This document shows, in pieces, positions 26,963 through 35,546 of a stretch of DNA of 64,000 nt. Source of the DNA: Paraburkholderia heleia NBRC 101817 (GTDB lineage Bacteria > Pseudomonadota > Gammaproteobacteria > Burkholderiales > Burkholderiaceae); assembly GCF_000739775.1 (NCBI RefSeq), contig NZ_BBJH01000003.1:62001-126000 (forward strand), given 5' to 3'. Under the pieces are notes generated by a model. That model did no database searches, was not told where the DNA came from, and saw only the letters and a list, made by a program, of their open reading frames with translations. Position 1 is the stretch's first letter. Each line of letters starts with the position of its first letter. Both the position numbers and the translations under genes were made by a program.

Positions 26963-26978
26963 ACCTATCTAGATAGGT
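26963..26978. promoter_or_regulatory. Perfect 16-bp palindrome, candidate lux box / RsaL site
   Basis: ACCTATCTAGATAGGT reads identically on both strands and lies 72 bp upstream of luxI and 80 bp upstream of rsaL, in their shared 168-bp promoter. Its symmetry and ACCT...AGGT ends fit LuxR-type lux boxes. It could serve activation by the LuxR protein and repression by RsaL, as in lasI/rsaL. Confidence 0.75.
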
Positions 26979-27058
26979 AGGTGCGCAGATAGGGCCTCAC
27001 AAGCAGAATCACTTCCGCGGCAGTCACTCATCAGGCATATCTGACAGCGAGAGTCATC

Positions 27059-27373
27059 ATGGAACTTATGGGCAATCAATGGCACTCGGGTGCGAATACC
27101 ACGTCGTCCCCGGGGGATCTGTCCTCGGTCGTCGACCGCGTCCTGATCATTGCGTATCGGAAGAAGAAGAAAGAGAGCCAGCGCCGCTTCTGGGCGCGTT
27201 TCGGCGTGACGCAGTCGCGCGGCAGCCGGTTCGAGTCGGGCGCGGAGATTCCGCCGCCGGTGTCGATTCTGCTCGGGCTGTATTTCAACAAGACGATTTC
27301 GGACGGCGACCTTGGCCGTGCCGAGCGCGTGCTGCGCGGCGAGGCACCGATGGTGCTTAGCCCGGGTCAATAA
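27059..27373 (+). CDS. rsaL: RsaL-like quorum-sensing repressor
   Basis: 104 residues, a small helix-turn-helix protein; the segment RRFWARFGVTQSRGSRFESG then IPPPVSILLGLY is the characteristic RsaL HTH. In related systems RsaL binds the luxI promoter and sets an upper limit on AHL production. It is divergent from luxI and its 3' end overlaps the 3' end of luxR by 17 bp tail to tail. Another ATG lies four codons in (MGNQW). Confidence 0.88.
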   Translation: MELMGNQWHSGANTTSSPGDLSSVVDRVLIIAYRKKKKESQRRFWARFGVTQSRGSRFESGAEIPPPVSILLGLYFNKTISDGDLGRAERVLRGEAPMVLSPGQ

Positions 27374-28085
27374 GACCCATCTGGGTCGCAATCACGGCTG
27401 CCGCTCGCCGTGAGTTCACGCCGAACTTCCCGCGAATGTTCTTCATGTGGAAGTTCACGACGGCTTCAGAGCAATTCAGGATGTGAGAAATTTCCCAGGT
27501 GGACTTGCCTAGCGCAGTCCACTTGAGGCATTCCTTTTCCCGTGGCGTGAGCTTGGGAATCAGCGACTGGGCATGGTCGTTCAGGTGCCGCTGGCTCGTG
27601 TCCAGCACGAGATCGCGCAGCAGGACGAGATTCGGCAGCGCGCGGTTCACGTCGTCCCAGAACTTGTCCGTGGGATTCGCGTCGTTGACGAAGCAGAGCA
27701 TGCCGATTTCCTGGCGCGGGCCATGGATCGGCAGGGTGATGCCTGCGCGCAGCCCGTACGAGCGGGCCTCCTCATACATCGATTGCTGCTGCTCGGTCGC
27801 GAAAAGCTCCGGCGACCAGATGAGCGGCGCCGAGCGCGTGGTGCAATGCGACACGGTCGGGTCGAAGTAGGCCATACCGTGGTCGTTGTACCTCTGCCGC
27901 CAGGCGGCCGAGTAGTTCGTGCGGATGAACGCATCCTCGAGCCTCATGCCCGGGCGCGGCAGGATTGCCAGCATGATCTGGCTGAATCCCCACGAACTGG
28001 CGAGCTTCGCCACCGCGTCGAACCACGACGCCTCTTCGGGCGCCTCGAGCACGGGCGACATCTGCTCAATAAAATGTAGAGGCAC
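27357..28085 (-). CDS. LuxR-family AHL-responsive transcriptional regulator (BraR-like)
   Basis: About 242 residues. The autoinducer-binding domain (about 15-165) shows the conserved Trp/Tyr/Asp/Pro ligand residues (NYSAAWRQRYNDHGMAYFDPTV, PLIW, GLRAGITLPIHGP). The C-terminal LuxR HTH (about 178-240) shows LTPREKECLKWTALGKSTWEISHILNCSEAVVNFHMKNI. The frame is open upstream to 28352, but family length favours a start near GTG 28085 (GGAG ten bases before) or ATG 28061. It pairs with the LuxI-type synthase in the same locus. Confidence 0.9.
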   Translation of the reverse strand: MPLHFIEQMSPVLEAPEEASWFDAVAKLASSWGFSQIMLAILPRPGMRLEDAFIRTNYSAAWRQRYNDHGMAYFDPTVSHCTTRSAPLIWSPELFATEQQQSMYEEARSYGLRAGITLPIHGPRQEIGMLCFVNDANPTDKFWDDVNRALPNLVLLRDLVLDTSQRHLNDHAQSLIPKLTPREKECLKWTALGKSTWEISHILNCSEAVVNFHMKNIRGKFGVNSRRAAAVIATQMGLIDPG

Positions 28086-28490
28086 GTTCAACACTCTCCA
28101 TCGGCGCTGGGCGAGATCGCGGGGCAGGCCCTCAGACACTCGCTCCTCGCTTCTTATGATGTAAGAATTTATCACTAAATTCCTGTCTGATCCCCCCTCG
28201 TCTGCAATCCTCCCGCTTTGTAGGGTCATTTCTGTCAGATTTCGGTGACATCGGAGTGAATTCTGCGTCTCCTGAACAAGCGCGGGTCCGCACGAGAGCA
28301 GTGCATTGCGCCGCAGACGAAATAAAGCCGGACGCCACTTCGAAAGCGGCAAAAGCGCGCAACTCGACGGATAATGCCGGCGATTTATCGGCTTTCATTA
28401 ATTTTCAGGCTTTTCATTTCGAGTTTTAACCGCACTCGACTGGAGACTGTCTGTATCCGCCATTGCTGCGATATCGCCTGGATAATCGCA
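28086..28490. other. Non-coding interval upstream of luxR
   Basis: About 400 bases without a supported gene. It must contain the luxR promoter and is AT-richer near 28150-28170 and 28390-28430. No second copy of the 16-bp lux-type palindrome was seen here. Confidence 0.5.
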
Positions 28491-28523
28491 AACGATTCGC
28501 CGCCTGGTGAGCGGCGATTCGTT
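28491..28523 (-). terminator. Strong hairpin after the minus-strand hypothetical gene
   Basis: AACGATTCGCCGC (28491-28503) and GCGGCGATTCGTT (28511-28523) form a 13-bp stem with one mismatch around a 7-base loop, 2 bases after the stop codon of the gene at 28526-28984. The T-run is short. Confidence 0.65.
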
Positions 28524-28525
28524 GT

Positions 28526-28984
28526 TCAGGGCTTGCGCAGCAACTCGATCACGCGCGTCGGCCGCAGATGGTTGAGGGCGAAGTGCAGACGTCCCGGGCT
28601 GCGGCGCGCGCCCGCTTCGCGCGCGGCGTTCCGCTGCCCCTCGACGTCGTCGGGCTCTTCGGGCGCGCTCATGCCGAGGTCGACGACCTCATATCCGGAC
28701 TCCAGTGCGATCGGCAGCCGGTGCACACCCTTGCGGCTGTCGAAGCCCGCCAGGCCGTCATTCGCTTCGGCCACGCTGTTGACGAGCGTCGCGTTGCTGG
28801 TCGTCACTTCGTCGGGGCCGATGTAGCCTTCGCCCGCCAGGCGCGCCGCCTCGCGGTTCTTGCCGTCGGTATCGACCGAGCTGTCGTGCGTACGGTCGTT
28901 GTGGAGTTCGGCGCTGCGCGGGCGCGACGGCGACGCGCTCACATCTCCCGCATTCGCAGTTTGCATGTCGTCGGGACGATTCAT
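28526..28984 (-). CDS. Conserved hypothetical protein, possibly DUF3005-like
   Basis: 152 residues from the ATG at 28984, with AGGAGGA seven bases upstream. The protein is hydrophilic, begins MNRPDDMQTANAGDVS, and holds a conserved-looking core (HNDRTHDSSVDTDGKNREAA through GYEVVDLGMSAPEEPDDVEG). There is no signal peptide or membrane segment. I have a weak memory of similar Burkholderia proteins carrying DUF3005; this was not verified. It lies next to the quorum-sensing locus, which might control it. Function unknown. Confidence 0.7.
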   Translation of the reverse strand: MNRPDDMQTANAGDVSASPSRPRSAELHNDRTHDSSVDTDGKNREAARLAGEGYIGPDEVTTSNATLVNSVAEANDGLAGFDSRKGVHRLPIALESGYEVVDLGMSAPEEPDDVEGQRNAAREAGARRSPGRLHFALNHLRPTRVIELLRKP

Positions 28985-29290
28985 GATGCTTCCTCCTTGG
29001 AAGATCTGGGTGCCTGCATTCAGCAGGCCATTCCGCAAGCGCCGTTCCGCTGCAGCGCCGCACCCTTGAATCGGGGTGAAAGCAAGCCGGTTCGCCAGGA
29101 GAACGCCTCCAGCGATGTTGCATTTTTTTCGTTGGTTTGGGCTTTTTCCCAGGAGTATGATCCTCTTTCAACGAGTTGGCGCGCTTTCGATTAATGGGCC
29201 GGGCGAGGGCTCATGCTGTGGCTTTGCCGCACGATCCTGAATGCACGCGCCAAAAAAAATGGACGAGGCAGTCAGGGGCGGGTGACACAC
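28985..29290. other. Divergent intergenic region between two small hypothetical genes
   Basis: About 306 bases. It should hold the promoters of the minus-strand gene ending at 28984 and the plus-strand gene at 29291. No clear operator, hairpin or RNA gene was recognised. Confidence 0.4.
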
Positions 29291-29524
29291 ATGCACTTCG
29301 ACGCTGCATTTACGCATCGTGGCTATTTGCTGAATTGCGCACCGGCGCGTGCCGGTGACGGCACGTATCAACCGTATGTGGTGATTTCGCGCTCGAGCGA
29401 CGGCGAACTGGTTGCCAATCGATTTTTCCCTGCCGAATTGCGTTTTTCCGATGAGGCGGCCGCCATCGCCCATGCGCGCGACTGGGCCGTGCGGTGGATC
29501 GACGCCAGCACGGTCACGCTGTGA
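29291..29524 (+). CDS. Small conserved hypothetical protein
   Basis: 77 residues from the ATG at 29291, preceded by a GGGCGGGTG-like ribosome site. The sequence RGYLLNCAPARAGDGTYQPY then VVISRSSDGELVANRFFP and AIAHARDWAVRWIDAST resembles short Burkholderiales proteins of unknown function. It has an alternating strand pattern and a C-terminal helix, and no signal peptide. It lies 125 bp before the serine acetyltransferase gene, probably a separate unit. Confidence 0.65.
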   Translation: MHFDAAFTHRGYLLNCAPARAGDGTYQPYVVISRSSDGELVANRFFPAELRFSDEAAAIAHARDWAVRWIDASTVTL

Positions 29525-29649
29525 GCGCGTGCGCCACGCGGGCCTCGCCCGTCTCCGCGGGCGCTTCGGCGAACTCCCGCAAAACGCGGTAATCTCTGGG
29601 GTCGATACACTGACTCCCGCACGGCCCCTGCGTCCGCTGCCGCATTACC

Positions 29650-30579
29650 ATGTCCAAAACTGCTTCCCCCGACTGGGGCCTCGAACAGATCGTCGCCGAT
29701 CTGCGTGCGTCGCGTGAAGAGCGGCACCGCACGCGCCATCCACTCGGTATCCGCGAACTGCCGTCGCGCGATGCGGTCGTCAACATCGTCGCCGGCCTGC
29801 GCGCGGCGCTCTTTCCGACGCATTACGGGGCGCCCGACCTGACCGACGAGAGCATCGACTACTACGTGGGCCATACGCTCGACAGCACCTTGCGGCTGCT
29901 TGCCGAGCAGGTTCGCCGCGCGTTGCGCTTCCTGCCGGAAAGCTCGCAGGCGAGCGACGACGAATTGCGCGCGCGCGCCTTCGACGTGGCGCGCGAGTTC
30001 GGCCGGCAACTGCCCGAGATTCGCGCGCTGCTCGTGAGCGACATTCAGGCGGCGTTCACGGGCGACCCGGCCGCACAGCACATCACCGAGATCCTGCTGT
30101 GCTACCCGGGCGTCTGGGCCATGACGCATCACCGGCTCGCGCATGCACTGCACCGTCTCGGCGTGCCGCTGCTCGCGCGCTTCATCAACGAGATCGCGCA
30201 TTCGGCAACGGGCATCGACATTCACCCGGGCGCACAGATCGGTTCGAGCTTTTTCATCGACCACGGCACGGGCGTCGTGATCGGCGAGACGGCGATCATC
30301 GGCGAGCGCGTGCGCGTGTATCAGGCCGTGACGCTCGGCGCGAAGAGTTTCGCGGCCGACCTCGACGGGACGCTCGTGAAGGGCAATGCGCGCCATCCGA
30401 TCGTCGAGGACGACGTGGTGATCTACGCGGGCGCGACGATCCTCGGCCGCGTGACGATCGGGCGCGGCTCCGTCATTGGCGGGAACGTGTGGCTCACGCA
30501 TAGTGTGCCGCCGGGCAGCAGCGTGCGCCAGGGCAAGATTCGCGAGATCGAGCGGGGCGATGAAAGCCCGATGAAGTAA
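29650..30579 (+). CDS. epsC: Serine O-acetyltransferase (EpsC/CysE type)
   Basis: 309 residues. An N-terminal helical domain (about 1-185) is followed by left-handed beta-helix hexapeptide repeats. The active-site segment ATGIDIHPGAQIGSSFFIDHGTGVVIGETAIIG contains the catalytic His of the SAT family (DHGTG) and the following QAVTLGAKSF. It makes O-acetylserine from serine and acetyl-CoA, the first step of cysteine synthesis, in the cytoplasm. The long N-terminus matches the EpsC branch. A strong terminator follows the gene. Confidence 0.92.
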   Translation: MSKTASPDWGLEQIVADLRASREERHRTRHPLGIRELPSRDAVVNIVAGLRAALFPTHYGAPDLTDESIDYYVGHTLDSTLRLLAEQVRRALRFLPESSQASDDELRARAFDVAREFGRQLPEIRALLVSDIQAAFTGDPAAQHITEILLCYPGVWAMTHHRLAHALHRLGVPLLARFINEIAHSATGIDIHPGAQIGSSFFIDHGTGVVIGETAIIGERVRVYQAVTLGAKSFAADLDGTLVKGNARHPIVEDDVVIYAGATILGRVTIGRGSVIGGNVWLTHSVPPGSSVRQGKIREIERGDESPMK

Positions 30580-30585
30580 GGAGGG

Positions 30586-30613
30586 GAACGGGACACGCCA
30601 TCCCGTTCTTTTT
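30586..30613 (+). terminator. Intrinsic terminator of the serine acetyltransferase gene
   Basis: GAACGGGA (30586-30593) and TCCCGTTC (30601-30608) form a perfect 8-bp stem with a 7-base loop, followed by TTTTT (30609-30613). This is a textbook rho-independent terminator in the plus direction. Confidence 0.9.
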
Positions 30614-30626
30614 CTGCAGGTTCCGT

Positions 30627-31307
30627 TCAGGTATTCGCGACGCTCATTGCGCCCGGATTGCCGACGATCGCGAGAAACTCGCGGCGCGTGGAAGGATCGG
30701 AGCGGAACGTGCCGAGCATGCGCGACGTCACCATCGACACGCCCGCCTTGTGCACCCCGCGGGTGGACATGCATTGATGCGCCGCTTCGAGTATCACGCC
30801 CACGCCCTTGGGCTGGAGGATTTCATTGAGCGTGTCGGCGATCTGCGCGGTCATCTTCTCCTGAATCTGCAGGCGCTTCGCGAATGCGTCGACGAGACGC
30901 GCGAGCTTCGAGATGCCCACCACGCGATGCTCGGGCAAATACGCCACGTGCGCGCGCCCGATGATCGGCACCATGTGGTGCTCGCAGTAGCTCTCGAAGC
31001 GGATGTCCTTCAACACGATCATTTCGTCGTAGCCGTCCACCTCCGAGAAGGTGCGCGACAGGATTTCGCGCGGATCGACCTGATAGCCTGCGAAGAACTC
31101 CTCGTAGGCGCGCGTGACGCGCGCAGGCGTATCGATCAGTCCTTCGCGAGCAGGGTCGTCCCCGGCCCAGCGCAACAGCACGCGCACGGCGTCCTCGGCT
31201 TCGGCGCGTGACGGACGCACGACGGTCGCGCGGGTTGCGCTCTTGCGTGGCTTTGCACTCTGGCTCGCGCCTTGCCTGGATTTCCCGGCCTTTTTTTCTT
31301 CGCTCAT
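30627..31307 (-). CDS. folE: GTP cyclohydrolase I
   Basis: 226 residues from the ATG at 31307, with AGGAG nine bases before it. The N-terminal 40 residues are Lys/Ala-rich and probably disordered. The catalytic domain has the zinc ligands in [11 protein letters not shown] (Cys and His) and [10 protein letters not shown] (Cys), and the substrate-binding Q-x-QE motif ([12 protein letters not shown]). It makes 7,8-dihydroneopterin triphosphate from GTP for folate synthesis. It is convergent with the acetyltransferase gene, which ends in a terminator. Confidence 0.95.
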   Translation of the reverse strand: MSEEKKAGKSRQGASQSAKPRKSATRATVVRPSRAEAEDAVRVLLRWAGDDPAREGLIDTPARVTRAYEEFFAGYQVDPREILSRTFSEVDGYDEMIVLKDIRFESYCEHHMVPIIGRAHVAYLPEHRVVGISKLARLVDAFAKRLQIQEKMTAQIADTLNEILQPKGVGVILEAAHQCMSTRGVHKAGVSMVTSRMLGTFRSDPSTRREFLAIVGNPGAMSVANT

Positions 31308-31398
31308 GCATGGGCTCCTGTCTTGTGGGAGGACGCCGCTTTGGCGTGCACCACGAACGCACATTGTTTCATGTTTTGCCGTGCCTGGCGCGAGGGGG

Positions 31399-32322
31399 TC
31401 ATTTGGGCCATTCGTCCATGGCGTCGTTGAACAGTTCCGCCACGATGCTGCGCAGCCATTCGCCGCGCGGCGCATTGTGATACTTGCGATGCCAGTGCTG
31501 CTTGAGATCGAAACGCGGCAACTGCAGCGGCGGTTCGACTAGCGTGATCGATGCATGCTCGGACACATAGGCGAAGCCGATTGCATGCGGCACGGTCGCG
31601 ATGAGGTCGGAGCGCGTGAGAATGAAGGGCAGGCTCATGAAGTGAGGCGTTTCGAGCACGGCGCGGCGGCGCATGCGTCTTTTCTCCAGATACTGTTCCA
31701 GCACTTCCTGGCTGCGCCCCTCGGCGCGCACGACGGCATGGCCCATGGCGAGAAACTGCTCGATCGTCATGGGCTTGCCCGCGAGCGGATGGCCGCTGCG
31801 CATCATGCAGATGAAGCGGTGCGTGAACAGGCGCTGCTGGAAGAAGTTGTTGCCGCCGAGGTCGGGAAAATAACCGACCGCGAGATCGATGTCGCCCGAT
31901 TCGAGGCCGCGCTCGACCTGGTTTGGCGGCAGCGACACCGACCGCAGGTTCGCGTTGGGCGCTCGCCTCGCGAACACCTGCAGGAGGCGCGGAAGAAACA
32001 CGATCTCGCCGACGTCGGAGAGCGCGATGGAGAACGTGTGCGTGCTCGTGGCGGGATCGAAGTCCTGCGCCTGCAGCATGCCTTTCTCGATGCGCACCAG
32101 CGCGTCGCGCGCGGCGGGAATGAGGCCGAGCGCGCGCGGCGTGGGCTCCATGCCGCGTGAGGTGCGCACGAAGAGCGGGTCGCCGAAGAACTCGCGCAAC
32201 TTGCCGAGCGCCGTGCTCACGCGCGGCTGGCTCACGCCGAGCCGTTCGGCGGCGCGGCTCACGTTGCGCGTTTCCTCCATGGCCACGAGAAAGGGGATGA
32301 GATTCAGATCGAGGTCTTGCAT
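31399..32322 (-). CDS. LysR-family regulator divergent from pcaIJ
   Basis: 307 residues from the ATG at 32322 ([16 protein letters not shown]); the frame is open upstream but lacks family similarity. Winged helix at residues 3-62 ([35 protein letters not shown]), effector domain about 90-300. It is divergent from pcaI over 310 bp, the usual arrangement of an LTTR with its target, so it probably senses a beta-ketoadipate pathway intermediate. The sequence resembles the NodD/NahR branch; whether it is functionally PcaQ is not decided by sequence. Confidence 0.88.
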   Translation of the reverse strand: MQDLDLNLIPFLVAMEETRNVSRAAERLGVSQPRVSTALGKLREFFGDPLFVRTSRGMEPTPRALGLIPAARDALVRIEKGMLQAQDFDPATSTHTFSIALSDVGEIVFLPRLLQVFARRAPNANLRSVSLPPNQVERGLESGDIDLAVGYFPDLGGNNFFQQRLFTHRFICMMRSGHPLAGKPMTIEQFLAMGHAVVRAEGRSQEVLEQYLEKRRMRRRAVLETPHFMSLPFILTRSDLIATVPHAIGFAYVSEHASITLVEPPLQLPRFDLKQHWHRKYHNAPRGEWLRSIVAELFNDAMDEWPK

Positions 32323-32632
32323 CCAGGCGGGGCAGCGGCGCTGACTATGTCGAAATCGGATAAAGACTAGTCGATGAATCGCAATTCCGGATATTGGGGT
32401 ATGTGCCCACGAACGCGCCCGGCTTGACGGGCGGGCAGCGCGTGCGATCCGGCGCGCATCGGCGCCGGCATGACGTCGATGGCCTGTGTGGGTAGACCCG
32501 CCTTGACAAGCCGTTGAATACGCTCCGATAATGCGCTGGACGTTCGCTAAACGAATCGGTGTTCGTATATAGAACTTTTCGCGATCGGGTGACGTGGACC
32601 TTCCGCGATGCGCATCGCTTTCAGGAACAGGC
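32323..32632. promoter_or_regulatory. Divergent pcaI/LysR control region with LTTR-type dyad
   Basis: 310 bases between the regulator and pcaI. GTTCGTATATAGAAC (32561-32575) has GTTC/GAAC arms in the T-N11-A arrangement of LysR sites, and a related GTTCG...CGAA dyad lies at 32542-32554, 19 bp upstream. The TATATA inside the dyad could also act as a -10 element for pcaI. Confidence 0.5.
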
Positions 32633-33340
32633 ATGATCAACAAGATTTTCGACTCGCTTCAAGCCGCTGTGGCCGACGTGCATGACGGCGCCACGGTGAT
32701 GATCGGCGGCTTCGGCACGGCCGGTATGCCCGCCGAACTGATCGACGCGCTCATCGAGCAGGGCGCGCGCGACCTCACCATCGTCAACAACAACGCAGGC
32801 AACGGCGACATCGGCTTGGCCGCCTTGCTCAAGGCGAAGCGTGTGCGCAAGATCATCTGCTCGTTCCCGCGCCAGACCGACTCGTATGTGTTCGACGCAC
32901 TCTATCGCGCCGGCGAAATCGAACTCGAACTCGTGCCGCAGGGCAACCTGGCCGAGCGCATCCGCGCCGCGGGCGCCGGCATTGGCGGCTTCTTCACGCC
33001 CACGGGCTACGGCACGAAGCTGGCCGAAGGCAAGGAAACGCGCCTGATCGACGGTCGGCACTATGTGCTCGAGGCGCCGCTGCACGCCGACTTCGCGCTC
33101 ATCAAGGCGTATAAGGGCGATCGCTGGGGCAACCTCGTCTATCGCAAGACGGCGCGCAACTTCGGCCCGATCATGGCGAGCGCGGCGAAGGTCGCCATTG
33201 CGCAGGTTTCGGAAGTTGTCGAACTCGGTCAGCTCGATCCGGAAAACATCGTGACGCCCGGCATCTTCGTGCAACGCGTCGTGGAAGTGCCGCAAGCGGC
33301 GCATCAAGCGCACGTCGGCCAAAGCGGCCAGGCAGCCTGA
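32633..33340 (+). CDS. pcaI: 3-oxoadipate CoA-transferase subunit A
   Basis: 235 residues, ATG at 32633. It has the CoA-transferase family I alpha signature near the N-terminus (ATVMIGGFGTAGMPAELIDAL) and NNNAGNGDIGLAALL. With PcaJ it transfers CoA from succinyl-CoA to 3-oxoadipate, the penultimate step of the beta-ketoadipate pathway. It is the first gene of a plus-strand block pcaI-pcaJ-pcaB-pcaD-pcaC. The next enzyme, the thiolase PcaF, is not in the window. Confidence 0.93.
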   Translation: MINKIFDSLQAAVADVHDGATVMIGGFGTAGMPAELIDALIEQGARDLTIVNNNAGNGDIGLAALLKAKRVRKIICSFPRQTDSYVFDALYRAGEIELELVPQGNLAERIRAAGAGIGGFFTPTGYGTKLAEGKETRLIDGRHYVLEAPLHADFALIKAYKGDRWGNLVYRKTARNFGPIMASAAKVAIAQVSEVVELGQLDPENIVTPGIFVQRVVEVPQAAHQAHVGQSGQAA

Positions 33341-33357
33341 AGGAACGGAGAGAGGCA

Positions 33358-34017
33358 ATGAAACGACTGAATCGCGATGAAATGGCCAAGCGCGTGGCCG
33401 CGGACATTCCCGAAGGCGCGTATGTGAATCTCGGCATCGGCGTTCCGACGCTGGTGGCCAACCACCTCGATCCGAGCAAGGAAATCTTCCTGCACAGCGA
33501 GAACGGCCTCCTCGGCATGGGCCCGGCGCCCGCGCCCGGCGAGGAAGACGACGAGCTCATCAACGCGGGCAAGCAGCACGTCACGCTGCTCACCGGCGGC
33601 GCCTTCTTCCACCACGCCGACTCGTTCGCGATGATGCGCGGCGGCCACCTTGACTACTGCGTGCTCGGCGCGTTCCAGGTGTCGGTGAACGGCGACCTCG
33701 CGAACTGGCACACCGGCGCGCCCGACGCGATTCCGGCCGTGGGCGGCGCAATGGACCTCGCACTCGGCGCCAAGCAGGTGTTCGTGATGATGGAACTGCT
33801 CACGAAGCAGGGCGAAAGCAAGCTCGTGAGCGAATGCTCGTACCCGGTGACGGGCGTGGGCTGCGTGGGCCGCATCTATACCGACCTCGCCGCGTTCGAC
33901 GTCACGCCCGAAGGCCTCGCCGTGCGCGAGATCTATTCGGACATCGATTTCGACGCGCTGCAGAAGCTCGCCGGCGTGCCGCTGATCGACGCGACGCAAA
34001 ACCGTCGCGCAGCGTAA
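33358..34017 (+). CDS. pcaJ: 3-oxoadipate CoA-transferase subunit B
   Basis: 219 residues, 17 bp after pcaI. The catalytic glutamate lies in the beta-subunit signature LHSENGLLGMGPAP (about residue 49), which forms the glutamyl-CoA intermediate. The GG-loop VGGAMDLALGAKQVFVMMEL is intact. It forms the heteromeric enzyme with PcaI. Gene spacing and a shared strand suggest one transcript. Confidence 0.94.
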   Translation: MKRLNRDEMAKRVAADIPEGAYVNLGIGVPTLVANHLDPSKEIFLHSENGLLGMGPAPAPGEEDDELINAGKQHVTLLTGGAFFHHADSFAMMRGGHLDYCVLGAFQVSVNGDLANWHTGAPDAIPAVGGAMDLALGAKQVFVMMELLTKQGESKLVSECSYPVTGVGCVGRIYTDLAAFDVTPEGLAVREIYSDIDFDALQKLAGVPLIDATQNRRAA

Positions 34018-34149
34018 ACTGTCCATAGACGTGCGCATCGTGCGCACGTGAACGGCGCGGCAGCCGTCGGCATTCGTCGATGGTTGCCGCGCCCGCTTCG
34101 TTCCATCGGTACGCCCTGAACGCCTGCATTTTTCTACGCGCCACATTCC

Positions 34150-35517
34150 ATGATTGAACGCCTCACGAGCCTGATCTGCGGGACCGAGCCGATGAATGCG
34201 GTCTGGTCTCCCGATGCCACGCTGCAACGCATGCTCGATGTCGAAGCGGCGCTGGCGCGCGCCTGCGCCGCGCATGGCGTGATTCCGCAGTCGGCCGTGG
34301 CCGCGATCGTCGAGGCCTGCGCGGCGGATCAGCTCGACGCGCCGGCGCTTGCGCGCGACGCCGCGCTGGGCGGCAATCTGGCGATCCCGCTCGTCAAGCA
34401 GCTCACGGCGCGTGTGAAGGCCGCCGACCCCGAAGCCGCGAAGTACGTTCACTGGGGCGCCACGAGCCAGGACATCATCGACACGGCCACCGTGCTGCAG
34501 CTGCGCGACGCGCTCGCGCTGATCGAGCGCGGCATCGACGCGCTGTGCGCGACGCTGGCGGACCTCGCGCGCACGCATCGCGCGACGCCGGCGATCGGGC
34601 GCACGTGGCTGCAGCAGGCGCTGCCGATCACGCTCGGGTTGAAGTTCGCGCAGTGGCTCGACGCGATGCTGCGCCATCGCGAACGCCTCGTCGTGCTGCG
34701 CGAGCGCTCGCTCGTGCTGCAGTTCGGCGGCGCGGCCGGCACGCTCGCGAGCTTGCGCGACGCCGCCCCGGCGGTGAGCGCCGTGCTCGCGCAGGAACTC
34801 GGTCTCGTGCTGCCTGCCTTGCCGTGGCACACGCAGCGCGACCGCATTGCCGAAGCCGCAGCGTTTTTCGGCATGCTCATCGGCACGCTCGGCAAGATCG
34901 CGCGCGACATCTCCCTGCAGATGCAGACCGAAATCGGCGAGCTGGGCGAACCGGCGGCGGCGGGCAAGGGCGGTTCCTCGACCATGCCGCACAAGCGCAA
35001 TCCCGTGGGTTGCGCAGCCGTCCTGACGGCCGCCACGCGCGCGCCGGGCCTCGTCGCAACCGTGTTCGCGGGCATGGTTCAGGAACACGAACGCGCGCTC
35101 GGCGGCTGGCAGGCCGAGTGGGATGCGCTGCCCGATCTCGCGCGCCTCGCTGGCGGCGCGCTCGCGCAGACCCAACAGATCACGGCGGGACTCGAAGTGC
35201 GACCCGAACGGCTCGCGGCGAATCTCGACATCACGCACGGCCTCATTCTCGGCGAGGCCGTGATGCTCGCGCTCGGCGACCGGATCGGGCGTCTGGACGC
35301 GCATCATCTCGTTGAGCACGCATCGAAATCCGCGGTGCAAAGCGGCCGCACGCTGTACGAAGTCCTCGCGGCGGATCCCGCCGTGACGAGGCACCTGGAC
35401 GAAGCGCGCCTCGAGGCGCTGCTCGATCCGGCCAATTACGTGGGACAGGCGCACGCGTTCGTCGACGCGGTGCTCGCGGCGTATGAAGCGAACGCCGGGC
35501 AGCGCACGTCCCATTGA
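34150..35517 (+). CDS. pcaB: 3-carboxy-cis,cis-muconate cycloisomerase
   Basis: 455 residues of the fumarase/aspartase superfamily. The family signature GSSTMPHKRNPVGCAA (about 275-290) is intact, and HWGATSQDIIDTATVLQLRD and the C-terminal lyase domain are as in PcaB. It converts 3-carboxy-cis,cis-muconate, from protocatechuate cleavage, to 4-carboxymuconolactone. It starts 132 bp after pcaJ, so there may be an internal promoter. Length is typical of beta-proteobacterial PcaB. Confidence 0.93.
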   Translation: MIERLTSLICGTEPMNAVWSPDATLQRMLDVEAALARACAAHGVIPQSAVAAIVEACAADQLDAPALARDAALGGNLAIPLVKQLTARVKAADPEAAKYVHWGATSQDIIDTATVLQLRDALALIERGIDALCATLADLARTHRATPAIGRTWLQQALPITLGLKFAQWLDAMLRHRERLVVLRERSLVLQFGGAAGTLASLRDAAPAVSAVLAQELGLVLPALPWHTQRDRIAEAAAFFGMLIGTLGKIARDISLQMQTEIGELGEPAAAGKGGSSTMPHKRNPVGCAAVLTAATRAPGLVATVFAGMVQEHERALGGWQAEWDALPDLARLAGGALAQTQQITAGLEVRPERLAANLDITHGLILGEAVMLALGDRIGRLDAHHLVEHASKSAVQSGRTLYEVLAADPAVTRHLDEARLEALLDPANYVGQAHAFVDAVLAAYEANAGQRTSH

Positions 35518-35546
35518 TCATCGAAGACACACGAGGAGTCACACGC

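Noticed and set aside
31399..32643. LysR regulator extended to 32643
   Set aside because: The extension would run through the pcaI promoter region and lacks family similarity; [12 protein letters not shown] at 32322 is the usual N-terminus.
33304..35514. Long open frame antisense to pcaJ and pcaB
   Set aside because: Arg/His/Ala-rich shadow with no recognisable domain; pcaJ and pcaB carry intact signatures.
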